Source: Zanthoxylum bungeanum (lineage: Eukaryota; Streptophyta; Magnoliopsida; Sapindales; Rutaceae). From it: 64,000 nucleotides of DNA. The stretch lies in contig SKCR01049663.1 of the NCBI GenBank assembly GCA_019454045.1, positions 69,501 to 133,500 on the forward strand, read 5' to 3'. Position 1 is the first letter of the stretch. Every line of letters begins with the position of its first letter. Positions 24,553 through 36,407 of this stretch are shown here, one piece after another. The position numbers were made by a program, and so were the translations under genes. The notes below the pieces were generated by a model. The model worked only from the letters and a program-made list of their open reading frames with translations, ran no database searches and had not been told where the DNA came from.

Positions 24553-25560
24553 ACATGTAAAGCATGAACTGAAATCATACAAACCCTGAATCAGAGAACA
24601 TGTTTCGTGAAAATATAAGTTGTAAACATGACACATGAGATACATGTCTGAGAAGGGAAATTCATGACATCGACTATAAGTTGTAAAATCATGATGTGTG
24701 AAAATATAAACTGTAAACTTGTCATGCATGACATCGACTATAAGATATGAAACGTAAACTGTAAATACGGCTGTATAACATGAACATTGAAATATGGACT
24801 ATGAACTTCAAGACATGACCGCAATCTGTATAACGTAAACTGAAAAGACTGTAAAATAAGATGCTTGAACTATAAATCATGAACTGAATATTGTAAATCG
24901 TGAAATGATATCATAACAATCATAAACTGAAAACTAAAATCATGAACTGTGACATATAAAGCGTGAGCGTAAAACGTATAAAATGGGAACTGAAAGCACA
25001 TAAATCAAGGGCTAATTGTTGTAAATCATACACTATAGGTAAATGGTGAACTAAGATACCTGAGTTGTAAACATGAACTGTGACCCCCTGAAACTGAAAA
25101 CTAAAACATGACATGAATTATAAACATATACATGAACCGAAATGGTAAGATATGAACATGAGCTATAACACATGAACTAAAAACTGAAAAAGTTAACGTG
25201 GACTAAAAACTGTAGACATGACTTGAAGCTGTAAACATGAACTTAAGTTGTAGAACATAACCTGGAAACATGATTAAAACTGTAACATTAACTGAAAGTT
25301 GAAGACTGAAAACTGAAAGTTGAATCATGATCTAAAAACGTAAACATGAACTGAAGCTGAAAACTGAAAGCCATAAAATGTAGAGCATGACTGTAAACTA
25401 TAGACGTGGATGGTCAACTGTAAACATGACGTGAAAGTTATAACACAAACTGGAAACTATAACTTAGCTATGAAACATGAAACATAAACTATAAACTGTG
25501 ATATGTGACTATACATCATGAATTGGAAACCTCATAAACCTTGAAGTAATGTATGAACCG
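24553..25560. repeat. Quasi-periodic catgaactgtaaac-rich domain
   Basis: About 1 kb in which variants of aactg(t/a)aaac and (a)catga(a/c) recur every 10-30 bases with no fixed period. It continues the word usage of the left arm (22500-23040) after the right arm at 23270-24552 has shown the inverse words. No gene is visible. It may be the inner part of a third copy of the same LTR-like unit. Confidence 0.55.
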
Positions 25561-25765
25561 GGTTATGCATATAATACTCGTACGAGGTTCATTACCTATT
25601 TTAGAATAAGTATAAGATGAACGTCGTCCGAGTGGATTTCCTAACCAGTACTTCTATGATGCCATCAATAGTGATATGTCTTGTAATCTAAATTAAAAAA
25701 ATGCACAAATCAATAGTGGTATGTATCAACGAGAGCATTCGTTAATGGGCGTCTCCTACTATATA

Positions 25766-26825
25766 CAGTAAAACCTCGATAAAGAATGTTCGATAAATGA
25801 ATAAACTCGACTTGGGCCAGTGTACTAAATGAATAATTTCGCTAAATGCATAAGATAATAATTTTTTCAGAATCCTTAAAGGCCCAACGAAAATATAAAT
25901 GAATAATTAATTAAATATAAAATAAAATATTAGGTATAATAGCATATAAAATTCATATTATTATTGATATTTTTTCTTGACAACTTCTCAATTCAACTCT
26001 TTTTGAAAATATGCATCTAAAGTTGTTTGTTTTTTCTTTGTTCCTAAATTGAACTCAATCTCATCCTTAATTTTTTGCAAGACATGCACGATATTTGATA
26101 TTTTTTTTCTTGTTGTAGAAAGTAGTTATTTAAGGTTTTTACTGATTGAAATGCCTCTTTTGTTGAAACATTTGGTAAATTATGATTGTCATATGCAAAT
26201 CCTTTTAACTTGAAGAGGAATGCTTATTTTTATATTTCCATAATGCTCTCATCTTCTCATCAGTCAATGCAGTTTTTTTACTTCTTTCAAATTAGAAGCC
26301 ATGGATGAGAAATATGTGAAAAAATTAATGATTTGAGAATAAAAATAAAGCTAATATATTTAGAGTTTGTGTTCATGCGTAGCATTTATTAAATTATTTG
26401 TTACAATCTACTTAATTTAATCTTTTAGTTTCTCAATAAATATAATTATTAATTATTAATATAAAATTCATGCATAATATTTACTAAATTATTTTTTTTT
26501 ATAATTTACTTAATTTAATCTTTTTGTTTCTCAATTAATATTATTAATAATTATTAATATAAATTTCACACATAGCATTTACTAAATTATTTGTTACAAT
26601 GTACCTAATCTAAAATTTTAATTTCTCAATAAATATAATTAATAATTATATGCATGAATCTTAGTTAAAGTAATCATACAAGTATAATAAGATGATATAG
26701 ATGTAACAAAAATATGTAAAATTATTCTATAAATGAATAAATATTCATTTAATGATAAATGAAAAATATGCTAAATGATTATTTATTCTTGGTCCTAACA
26801 ATATTCATTTATAGAAGTTTTAATG
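25766..26825. mobile_element. pogo-like (Emigrant/Lemi1-type) Tc1/mariner DNA transposon, degraded
   Basis: The left end is CAGTAAAACCTCGATAAA at 25766; the right end is the inverted relative, whose reverse complement begins CATTAAAACTTCTATAAATG at 26825. Both ends are flanked by TA. This terminal inverted repeat is characteristic of plant Emigrant MITEs and the autonomous Lemi1/pogo-like elements. At 1,060 bp it is longer than a typical Emigrant MITE. Minus-strand frames near 25975-26300 show a broken C-terminal transposase tail, so it is probably an internally deleted copy of an autonomous element. Confidence 0.85.
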
Positions 26826-26922
26826 TATATAAAACTTGACTTGTCATACTGAATTTGAAGAGCATTTTATATTTGAATTGGATAACATGTTGGGTTGTGT
26901 TAAGTTTTTATAATTTTATTTT

Positions 26923-27514
26923 TGTAAATTCTCTAATATTTATAGTATAAGTAGGAGAAACATGTCCCTTAAGTAGTGTCTTTTAGGAAAGGCACAAGGA
27001 TGAAGGGACATGTCATCTACATTTAAAGGATGAGTCTCTAGGCTTTAAAGGGCATAAAGGAATAGGTATAACCCTTAGGAGGGTTACACCCCAAGCCAAA
27101 TGATGTCCTCAAAGGCACCCTTCCATGCCTATATAAAGGGGACATGGGTTTATTCTAAGAATCAGGAATTGACAAGTCATTCATTTAGTTTAAGTGAATC
27201 AAGTTAAAATAGAGATTTTTCCACAATTTTGTCCGTGTTCAATTTCTTGTGAAATGAGTGCCCCTTCTACAAGAATCATCCAAGTAACCCTGTGAGAGCG
27301 TTAGCCACAAGTGACAAGACATCCGTAGAGCACCGATGTGGGGTAATAAGTTTTTAAGGACAGAGGCAACTCGACTTGGACCAAGTTTTATTCTTCTTCA
27401 ATATTTTCCAAGTTTTCCTAACTTTCTTATTCATGTTCTAATACTGGCATATTAGTGAATGATTAAGTTGATTGATGCATGTTAATTTTGGTTTATAACA
27501 CATAAAATACAACA
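26923..27514 (+). repeat. 5' LTR (shared part) of second Copia
   Basis: Aligns along its length with 33070-33656, including the blocks acatgtcccttaagt, cctatataaagg (a TATA-like box near 27130) and tggtttataacacat. The possible extension to 28346 has no counterpart on the right. Confidence 0.8.
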
Positions 27515-27649
27515 ATTTTAAGAACTTATTACTTTTAAGTGTTGTTAAATTGAATTTTACATGTTTTAAATAGTCTTATGCCTGGAAAATGTGTTATGTG
27601 CATGAAAAATTATGGCTGGAAAATGTGTTATGTGCATGAAAAATATGCA

Positions 27650-27925
27650 TGAGGCGTTCGAACGCCTGACGAACGCGTATGTACAAATTCTAATTTTCGC
27701 AGTTTCGTTCGAACGCGTCTTCACACGTAGTCTTCTGCTAAAGAACGTTTGAATGCATTTACAAATACAACACGAACGTGAACTCTTTGGAAAACCTCGT
27801 TCGAACGCATTTACGAACGCAACACAAACATGAACTCTTTGGAAAACTTCGTTCGAACGTGTTTACGAACGCTACACGAACGTGAACTCATTGGAAAGTT
27901 TCGTTCGAATGAATAAACGAACGTG
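27650..27925. repeat. CpG-rich minisatellite built on the palindrome CGTTCGAACG
   Basis: Three to four units of about 60 bp contain cgttcgaacg, gcatttacgaacgc, aacacgaacgtgaactc and tttggaaaac. They are surrounded by AT-rich DNA. Further single palindromes lie at about 27655 and 27705. It lies within the possible extended 5' LTR of the second Copia. Confidence 0.8.
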
Positions 27926-28601
27926 ACATTAATGAAATTAATCCTGGAATTATTTTAGATTCAAAAATAATAACATAGACTTAGATTAATTTATATTACC
28001 ATATGATATACATGTATGACATGTATGCAATAATGTTAACTTAGTAAAATCATATATTGTATTATTATAAACTTGGTAGTATAGGTTTAAGTTAATATTA
28101 GGGTGTTCAATTATCACAAGCATACACATAGTGATAAAGTTGAAAATTAATTATGTGTTGCATACCTGGCTGAGAATTAAAAGTGTAACTTTACACAAGT
28201 AATTATGTCCAAGCTTGATAGACTTATACATATACACATATAAAATTACACATATTTATTATTGTATTATGAATTGAAGTGTAATACTAAATTTGAATGT
28301 CTAAGATATTCTATTGAGAAAGTGTTTAAAGGATATTCTGTCAACAAGGTGATAAGAGCCTAAGTGGACAGAAATTTAAGTGGTTACTTCGGACCTCCCT
28401 CGTCCTCTGAGAATTTTCCTTTATGCATTTATCATAAGAAATCTTAGTCGTAAATTCAAGGACTTGTGTTAATTGGTACTACTGTCCAATATAACAATGA
28501 GTGGATTCTTAGTATATCACTTAAACAAGATCATATGTTTGATCGTAGTGTAATTTATATTTTGTAGACTTATTGATTACTGTTGGTTCTTCTAGTTATA
28601 C

Positions 28602-31600
28602 ATGGCTAATGGAAATATCACAGTATCGATCGCTCATTTGGAAAAACCGGAAAGGTTTGGTGGAGCAAACTTTAAATAATATCAAAGCAAAATGTTGTTC
28701 TATCTGACAACACTGCAGTTGGCTAAGTATCTCAAAGACCCTCCGGGTCCTGTGAAGGGAGAAACAGAAACGGCCAAGCACTGCGAGAAGAGACATAGTC
28801 GTCAGACAACTTCTTGTGCAAGAACTACCTCTTGGGAGGACTTGATAATACTTTGTATAATGTGTACCAAGGCATGGCTTCTGCGAAGATTATTTGGGAA
28901 TCTCTCGAGAAGAAATACAAAACTGAGGATGTCGGACATAAGAAATTTATCATGGGTAGGTTCTTGGACTACAAGATGGTAGATTCAAGGATGATGATGT
29001 CTCAGTTAGGGGAACTTCAGTTAATCATTCATGAAATATTGGATGAGGGAATGAAACTCTGCGAGACGTTTCAAGTTGCCACAATCATTGAAAAGATGCC
29101 TCCATTATGGAAGGACTTCAGGAGCTATCTGAAACACAAAAAGAAATAGACGAGTCTTTAAGACCTTAGAGTTCGATTGAGGATCGAAAAGGACAACAAT
29201 AAGTCCGAGAAGGGCAGCTATAAGATTATGGAGTCTAAGACCAACATCATCGAGGGTGTAAATGGTAGCAAAAAGAGAAAGAACAGTGGAGCTGATTCTT
29301 CCCAAGCAAACAAGAAGCTCAAGGGGAAATGTTACATCTGTGGAAAAATCGGTCACATGGCAAATGACTGCCGAAACAAGAAGTCTCAGGACAAAGGCAA
29401 GAAAAAATAAAAATGAGGCCCATGTCACTGAGGATGAGCAGCTAACTGATGAGATCTCAGAGATGAGCTTCTCAGCAGTTGTAAGAAAAGCCAACTTGGT
29501 TGGAATCCGAGAGAATGATGGGTAGACACTGGGGCTACTCGTCATATATGTGCTGATAGCAAGATATTTTCCTCGTATCAGAAGGTCGATGGTGACGATT
29601 ATATGACAATGGGAAACGCTTCTATATCTAGAGTGGTTGGACAAGGCACAATGGTTCTGGAGATGATATCTGGGAAAGAGCTTACATTGAAGAATATTTT
29701 GTATGTTCCTAATATTCGGAAGAACTTTATTTCGGGTTCACTCTTTAGTAAAAATAGTTTCAAACTTGTATTTATTTCTGATAAGTTTATACTGACCAAG
29801 AATGATGTCTATGTTGGAAAATAATATCTCATTGAATGCCTTTTCAAGTTCAATGCAATGACTGTCAATCGACACAGTGCTAATAATAAAGCTACATCTT
29901 CCGCTTATATTATTGAGACAAAATATATGGCATGAGAGGTTATGACATGTTAATTATGATACAATGCATAAATTAATTAACATGGACCTTATACCTAAAT
30001 TTACAATTGATAACCAACATAAATATGAGGTATCTGTTGAAGCAAAAATGAACAGAGTATCATTTAATTCCATAGAACGAAGTTCTGAACCCTTGGAACT
30101 TGTACATTCCGATGTGTGTGATATGAATGTTGTGCAAACAAGAGACGGTAAAAAGTACTTTGTCATTTTTATCGATGATAGCACAAGATTCTGTTATGTG
30201 TATTTGCTGAGGAGCAAAGATGAAGCTATTGTGAGCTTTATACAGTATAAGAATGAAGTTGAAAATCAACTTGGCAAGAAATTCAAAAGAACAATGATTG
30301 ATAGAAGAGGTGAATATGTGTCACCATTTGGTGAATATTGTTCCAATCATGAAATTATTCACGAAACTACTGCTTCTTATTCGCCTCAACAAAACGGGAT
30401 TGCTGAATGCAAAAACTGAACGTTGAAGGAAATGATGAATGCCATATTGAAAAGCTCTGTTTTACCCCAAAACTTGTGGGGGAAGCCTTGCTTTCCGCCA
30501 ACTACGTTCTGAACAAGCTACCTCACATACGATTGGACAAGACATCATATAAATTATCGAAAGGTCACGTGCCTTCTTACAAATATCTGAAAGTGTGAGG
30601 GTGTCTCGCCAAAGTGATGGTTCCTAAACCTAAGAAGGTTAAAATAGGACTCAAGACTGTTGATTGTATATTCATTAGATATGCTCACAATAGTAGTGCG
30701 TATCGATTCTTGGTACATAAGTATGAAATTCCTGACATCAATCCAAATATAATAATTAAGTCAATGAATGCGATATTCTTTAAAGAGACATTTCCTTGTA
30801 AGGAAAGATAAAGAACAAAGTCTCTCAAAAGAACTATTGATACTGTTAAAGACAGTGATCAAGTTAATTAAGAATCAGATTAACATGAAAATATTGTGGA
30901 AAATGAACCTGGACGTAGCAAAAGAGCTAGAACGTCTAAGTCATTTGGACCTGATTTTCTGACAAACCTGTTAGAAAATGAGCCTCAAAGCTATAAAGAA
31001 GCAATGTCTTCGTCAGATGTACCTTTGTGGAAATAGACTATCAATAGTGAGATTGATTCCATCCTATAAAATTATACTTGAGATTTGGTTGATCTTCCTT
31101 CAGGTTGTAAGCTAATGGGCTACAAATGGATTTTCAAACGGAAGATGAAACTGGATGGATCAATAGATAAATACAAGGCTAGACTTATCATAAAATGTTA
31201 TAGATAAAAAGAAAGCATTGACTATTTTGATACTTATTCACCAGTGACTCGTATCATGTCAATAAGAATGCTCATAGCCATAGCAGCTATATTTGGTCTT
31301 GAAATACATCAGATGGATGTGAAGATGACATTCTTAAATGGTGAACTAGATGAAGAGATTTACATGGAACAACCAGAAGGTTTCAATGTTCCTGGACAAG
31401 AACAGAAGGTGTGCAAACTTGTAAAATCCTTATACAGATTAAAATAAGCACCTAAACAATGGCATGAAAAATTCGACAAAGAGATATTGTCAAGTGGGTT
31501 CAAAATCAATGAGTATGATAAGTGTGTATACACCAAATTAACTCAAAAAGGATATTTCATTGTGTGTCTCTACGTAGAGGATATGATGATAATTAGTAGT

Positions 31601-32495
31601 AATCAAGAGATGATTCAGTCTACCAAGAAAGTATTGACTAGCAAATTTGATATGAAAGATTTAAGAGTAGCTGGTGTGATCTTAGGAATTAAAATTTCCA
31701 TAACATCAGATGGATATATATTATCTCAGACTCATTGTGTTGAGAAGATACTTGAGAAATATAATAAAAGAGATCTAAATGTGGCTAGAACTCATGTAGA
31801 CCTAACTCTTCATTTATCAAATAATACTGGCTCTAGTGTATCACAATTAGAGTATTTGAGAATCATCGGAAGTTTGATGTATCTCACAAATTGTACACGA
31901 CCTGATATCATGCAAGCTGTAAACAGACTTAGCAGATATACGAGCAATCCAGGACATAACCATTGGAAATCCATAGTAAGAGTTTTGAGGTATCCGAGAG
32001 AAACTTCAAAATATGGTCTGCATTATACGAGACATCCTAACTGGATATCTGATACAGTTGATTCCAAATCTATGAGTGGATTTATTTTCACACTTGGTGG
32101 TGCAGCCGTGTCATGGAAATTCTCGAGGCAAACATGTATTTCCCGGTCTACTATGGAATTAGAGTTCATAACATTAGACAAAACAGCGGAAGAAACAGAA
32201 TGACTTCGAAATTTCCTAGAGGATATTTCAAATTGGCCAAAACCAGTGCCAGTGATAAGCATACATTGTGATAATCAATCGGCTATTGGGAGAGCCCAAA
32301 ATAAAATGTATAATGTTAAGTCTCGACGCATACGTTGCAGACATAATACCATACGACAACTGCTCTAAAGTTGCATAATTTCGATAGATTATGTCAAATC
32401 AAAGGAAAACCTAGCAGATGTACTTACTAAAGGTTTACCTAGAAAGCAAGTTAAGAAGTCATCAAGGAGAATGGGCCTAAAGCCTATAAATTAAG
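28602..32495 (+). pseudogene. Copia gag-pol remnant of the second element
   Basis: Gag starts at ATG 28602 but has a stop after about 25 codons; it is recognisable again at 28814-29149. An intact CX2CX4HX4C zinc knuckle (CYICGKIGHMANDC) lies at 29330-29371 and the protease VDTGATRHIC near 29522. The integrase zinc finger has its HH pair (HERL*HVN) but has lost the following cysteines (KYEVSVEAK). The integrase core at about 30090-30417 keeps three acidic positions (HSDVC, IDRRGEY, QQNGIAE). Reverse transcriptase at 31244-31900 has YVEDM where YVDDM is expected. RNase H continues to about 32430 (CDNQSAIG, LADVLTKGLPRKQV). Stops include 30417, 31026 and 31446. Confidence 0.9.
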
Positions 32496-33069
32496 AATTG
32501 TCACTGTTGAAACCCAACCTAGTTGACTGGAGATCCCAAGGTCTAGGTTCAAAAGAGACAACTAAAACTTTGTGCAATTAAAAACAAGCACTGTAGAGTT
32601 TTATACTCTTTCCCATTCCTGTAATGACGCAGAGTGTTGTCTGTCAAGGTTAGAATAAGCTAAGGCTTTTAATGATCACTATATTAGGAGAAGAGTCCTA
32701 ATGGAGGTTAAGGCATATTACCTCTTTATAGTAGATCACATATTTCAAGTAAGAAGTGAGGTTGCTTCCATGAGAGTTTTAAAGGCTTAATTCCCTAAAA
32801 TACTTGATGAATCCATGACATGTTCATGGACGAAATGAACATAATCGTAGAACGGGAAATGGTTGAAGTAAAGCTGTGTGTTGGAAATTGTCTTGGTTTA
32901 CACCAACGACGGAACAATTCAAGACTATAGGTCACTGGTTTGCCAAGTAAATCCGATTGTCATTCACTAGGAAATGTTCAAGGTGAAAGCTACGTATTTC
33001 GATGCAGTTTTATTTCACGGAAACTCTCTCAAGTGTCTGCATTAATATTAGAAAATTGTGAGGGATTGT

Positions 33070-33656
33070 TGTAAATTCTCTAATATTTATAGTATAAGTA
33101 GGAGAGACATGTCCCTTAAGTGGTGCCTTATGGAAAAGGCACAAAGATGAATGGACATGTCCTCTACATTGGAAGGATGAGTATCTAGGCTTTAAAGGGC
33201 ATAAGGGAATGGGTATAACCCTTAGGAGGGTTACACCCCAAGCCAAATGGTGTCCTCAAAGGCACCATTCAACGCCTATATAAAGGGACATTGGGTTTAT
33301 TCTAAGAATCAAAAAATTAACAAGTCATTCATTTAGTCTAAGTGAGTCAAGTTAAAAAAGAGAGTTTTCCACCATTTTGTCCTTGTTCAAGTTCTTGTGA
33401 AAGGAATGTCTCTTCTACAAGAAGTATCCAAGTAATCATGGGAGAACGTTAGCCACAAAACATCCGTAAAGCACCGAGGCGGGGCTAATAAGTTCTTAAG
33501 GACAAAAGCAACTCGACATGGACTAAGTTTTAATCTTCTTCAACATTTTCCAGGTTTTCCTCACTTTCTTATTCATGTTCTGATATTGGCATGTTAGTGA
33601 ATGATTATGTTGATTGATGTATGTTAACTTTGGTTTATAACACATAATATACCACA
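33070..33656 (+). repeat. 3' LTR of second Copia
   Basis: Starts TGTAAATTCTCTAATATT right after a purine-rich tract and matches 26923-27514. It ends near ataccaca, with no direct repeat of the left flank. Confidence 0.8.
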
Positions 33657-34807
33657 TTTATGTTATAAATATTTTAATAACAATATATAATTAAGATTAA
33701 GTTATATTTAAATTATATTAAATTACAATTCAGGGTCGAGCCTCGAGACAACAGAACACACTTGGCCCTTTTGGGTATTTGAATGTTTCCAAACAGTTAA
33801 AGATACATTTACCAATATTGTTTTGGTGAATATAATAGTTAAATAATCCCAACAGATTGCATAAGATAAGATATAGTGTCGTGAGTTGTCTTGAATTTTA
33901 TATAATTTAGACGAATTCTTAAAACGAGTCTCTATTAATAAATGATAAAAATAATTATATAAATCATATTATATATTAAAAATTAAATTGTTATAAATTC
34001 AAAAATATTAATTTGAAGTAAAATTTAGGATCTTCAAAAGCAGTGGTACGAAAAGATGTTGGGTGCTACAAATGCCCAAAATGCAAGGGCATTTTCATTG
34101 AGGGGACCTGACTGTCACATTAGTGATTAGTTGTCAGGTAAGTATCATCCCACTGTTAAGCCATTATCACATTTATTTTTATTTTTTAAAAAATAATAAA
34201 AATATTATACAGGAGAGAAATAAAATGTAAGAAAGTTTATAGTGAGTGGGTGTTGGAGAGGGAGGATTCAGTCTGAAAAAAGGGAGTTAAGGTGTCAATT
34301 TTGTTGTGGGGGATGCTGGGTAATGGCTGTGAGAATTGGTGATGGCATGGGCAGGCAGATTTTTAATGGGGGGAGGGAAGACTTTAATCCAGGCACTTTT
34401 AGATACCCACCCACACACATTGTTTCCTCTTAGAAAATGACCTTCACCTCTCCTCTTCTCTCAATAAATAAATAAAAATAAATAAAAATAAAATCGACTG
34501 TACATGAAAAAAATGGTAAACTCTCTTTAAATTATTGGGGGAGGACAACAAAGCTAATATGGGAAAGCAACTCCCCCTCTCTCACTTTTGTACTACTTCC
34601 CAGCCAACAGAAATCGAAAAAAGGAAAAGAAAAGAGAAAAAATCTCATTTGAAAACTGGGGATTGAAAATAGATAGAGAGAGAGAGAGAGGCAAAATCAA
34701 AAACCAGAGCAGCACTTCTTTGAGTTAAAATACAATTTATTAATAAATAGTTTCTAATAGGTGTAATAGCTGAAAGATTTTGGTTAGTGAAAGAGTTTCA
34801 ATTGAAG
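33657..34807. promoter_or_regulatory. KIX8: Upstream region, promoter and 5' UTR of the KIX8/9-like gene
   Basis: AT-rich intergenic DNA with no coding sequence. Near the gene are (AATA)n low-complexity DNA at 34463-34495 and an (AG)n run at 34675-34690, typical of plant 5' UTRs. The first ATG in frame with the conserved MPRPGPRP start is at 34808; the preceding open codons begin at a GTG and are not conserved. The transcription start cannot be placed. Confidence 0.45.
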
Positions 34808-36407
34808 ATGCCAAGGCCAGGGCCAAGACCGTATGAGTGTGTGAGGAGAGCATGGCACAGCGAGAGACACCAACCCATGAGAGGTTCAATCATTCAGCAG
34901 ATTTTCAGGTTCTGGGTCTTGTTCCTTTTGCTTGTTTTTTCAATACCCTGTTGCTGTTTTTCCCTTTTTTTTTAAAAAAAAATAAAAAATTATTATTATA
35001 CATTTTCTGATTGCCCACCATGTGTTTGATTAGACTCGTCCATGAGACTCACAGCGCTCAAACAAAAAAGAACAAGGAGTGGCAAGAAAAGCTACCTATT
35101 GTTGTCTTGAAAGCTGAGGAAATTTTGTACTCCAAAGCCAATTCTGAGGTTTTGCCTTCTTGATTTTGCTTAAAAGATCTTGGATCTCTGCACCTTTTTT
35201 TTTTTTTTTTTTGCTGTTTATTTTCCTTTTAAATATTTATTTTTGCATTATTTAAATTGTTAAGGATGAGTACATGAATCTTGATACATTATGGGACCGT
35301 GCAAATGATGCCATTAACACGATTATACGAAGAGACGAGAGCACTGAAACGGGCGAGCTTTTGCCGCCATGTGTTGAAGGTAACAATTTTTCATCATGCT
35401 GTTTGAGATCCAATTCTCCAATCAAGCACTTGGGTTTCTCTCATTTTGGATGCTTAATTAATTAATTTATTTTTCAATTTGCAACTAGTCAAAACCAATT
35501 CAACCTTAGGTTATTAATTTCTGTCTGTTCATAATTTTTATGTTGCCTAGCTGCCCTTAATCTGGGCTGCATTCCGGTGAGAGCTTCAAGAAGCCAACGG
35601 CACAGTCACCCGAGGACTTATCTCAATCTGAGACCACAAGAACCTGCTTCCTTGCCTCCTAAAATCGTGGATAAACCTATTGAAGAACACTGCCCTAATT
35701 TCTCCCCACTTCACTCTGCCAATCAATTTACCGCTCCGCATAGCTACCCTTCTATGTACGAGAATATCCCCCCTGGCCATAACAAGATGAAATTGAAGTT
35801 GGGTTCTGTTTATCCATTATATTATGGAACTCAATTTCAAACTGAAGATCCCAAGTCAGGTTCCCGGATTCCCGAAAAAGTTAACTCTACCACTATATTT
35901 GTTGGCAAACCTGTTGGTACATCAATTCCAGAGCCTGCTGAAATTGGTGCCTTGTCACATCTTTACTCCTGTCCAGGCTCTGATATTGCTTCTAAGCCAA
36001 CTACAAAACCAGATTTTCACGACTTACAAAAGAGGCCACGTATAAGAGAATGTGATTTATCCTTGCGGTTGGGTCTGTCTGGAGATCCTAGTATGAGCTT
36101 GGATAGAAGTTCAGCTCGTGAAGCAGAAGATGTTGGTTCAATCAGTTATCAGGAGGGTAACAAGTTAAGAGATTTTTATTCAGAAAGAAATAAGGAATTT
36201 TGTTTCTTTCCGGAGAAGACTGCTGATTATTCCCATGAATCCTGTTCAAGTAAGTTGTTTTCTGAGCATGAATGTCGGAATTTAGAGGCATCTATTAGAA
36301 AGCCGAGGGAACCATTCAGTGACAACTTGGAGGATGTTCAATTTTGCTGGCAACCAGGGCTTCCATCCAACCAGTTTACTGGTCAAATAAGAGGTCCAGG
36401 TTTGTAG
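34808..36407 (+). CDS. KIX8: KIX8/KIX9-like transcriptional adaptor (KIX domain, EAR motif), complete, 395 aa
   Basis: Four exons: 34808-34908, 35034-35148, 35265-35379, 35551-36407, all GT-AG with matching phases (1,188 nt, 395 codons plus stop). The N-terminus (residues 1 to about 90) has the MPRPGPRPYECVRRAWHS start, the KKNKEWQEKLPIVVLKAEEI helix, and LDTLWDRANDAINTIIRRDE, the KIX-like three-helix domain of Arabidopsis KIX8/KIX9. An LSLRL repressor motif (EAR, LxLxL) lies at residues 280-284 (36057-36071). In Arabidopsis these nuclear adaptors bridge PEAPOD proteins and TOPLESS to limit meristemoid proliferation and leaf size (established family knowledge). The last exon ends RGPGL. A CCAG|gtttgt donor just before the stop could allow an extension, but I consider the stop real. 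KIX8 versus KIX9 cannot be decided here. Confidence 0.88.

Larger units (their letters stand above)
26923..33656 (+). mobile_element. Second Copia retrotransposon, decayed, with two LTRs
   Basis: A 5' LTR-like segment starts TGTAAATTCTCTAATATT at 26923 and its partner at 33070. Between them are gag, protease, integrase, reverse transcriptase and RNase H in Copia order, all on the plus strand and interrupted by stops. A purine-rich tract (ttgtgagggattgt) lies just before 33070. The aligned LTR part is about 590 bp (26923-27514 and 33070-33656). A primer-site-like ggtgataagagcct lies only at 28351, so the true 5' LTR may extend to about 28346 and the 3' LTR be truncated. No target duplication was found. 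Confidence 0.85.

Noticed and set aside
22590..25560. Possible CRISPR-like or satellite array
   Set aside because: No constant repeat length, no spacers and no fixed period; this is eukaryotic nuclear DNA.
27650..27925. Functional gene or telomere-like repeat from the CGTTCGAACG units
   Set aside because: Units are long (about 60 bp), few and without coding potential; unlike any plant telomere motif.
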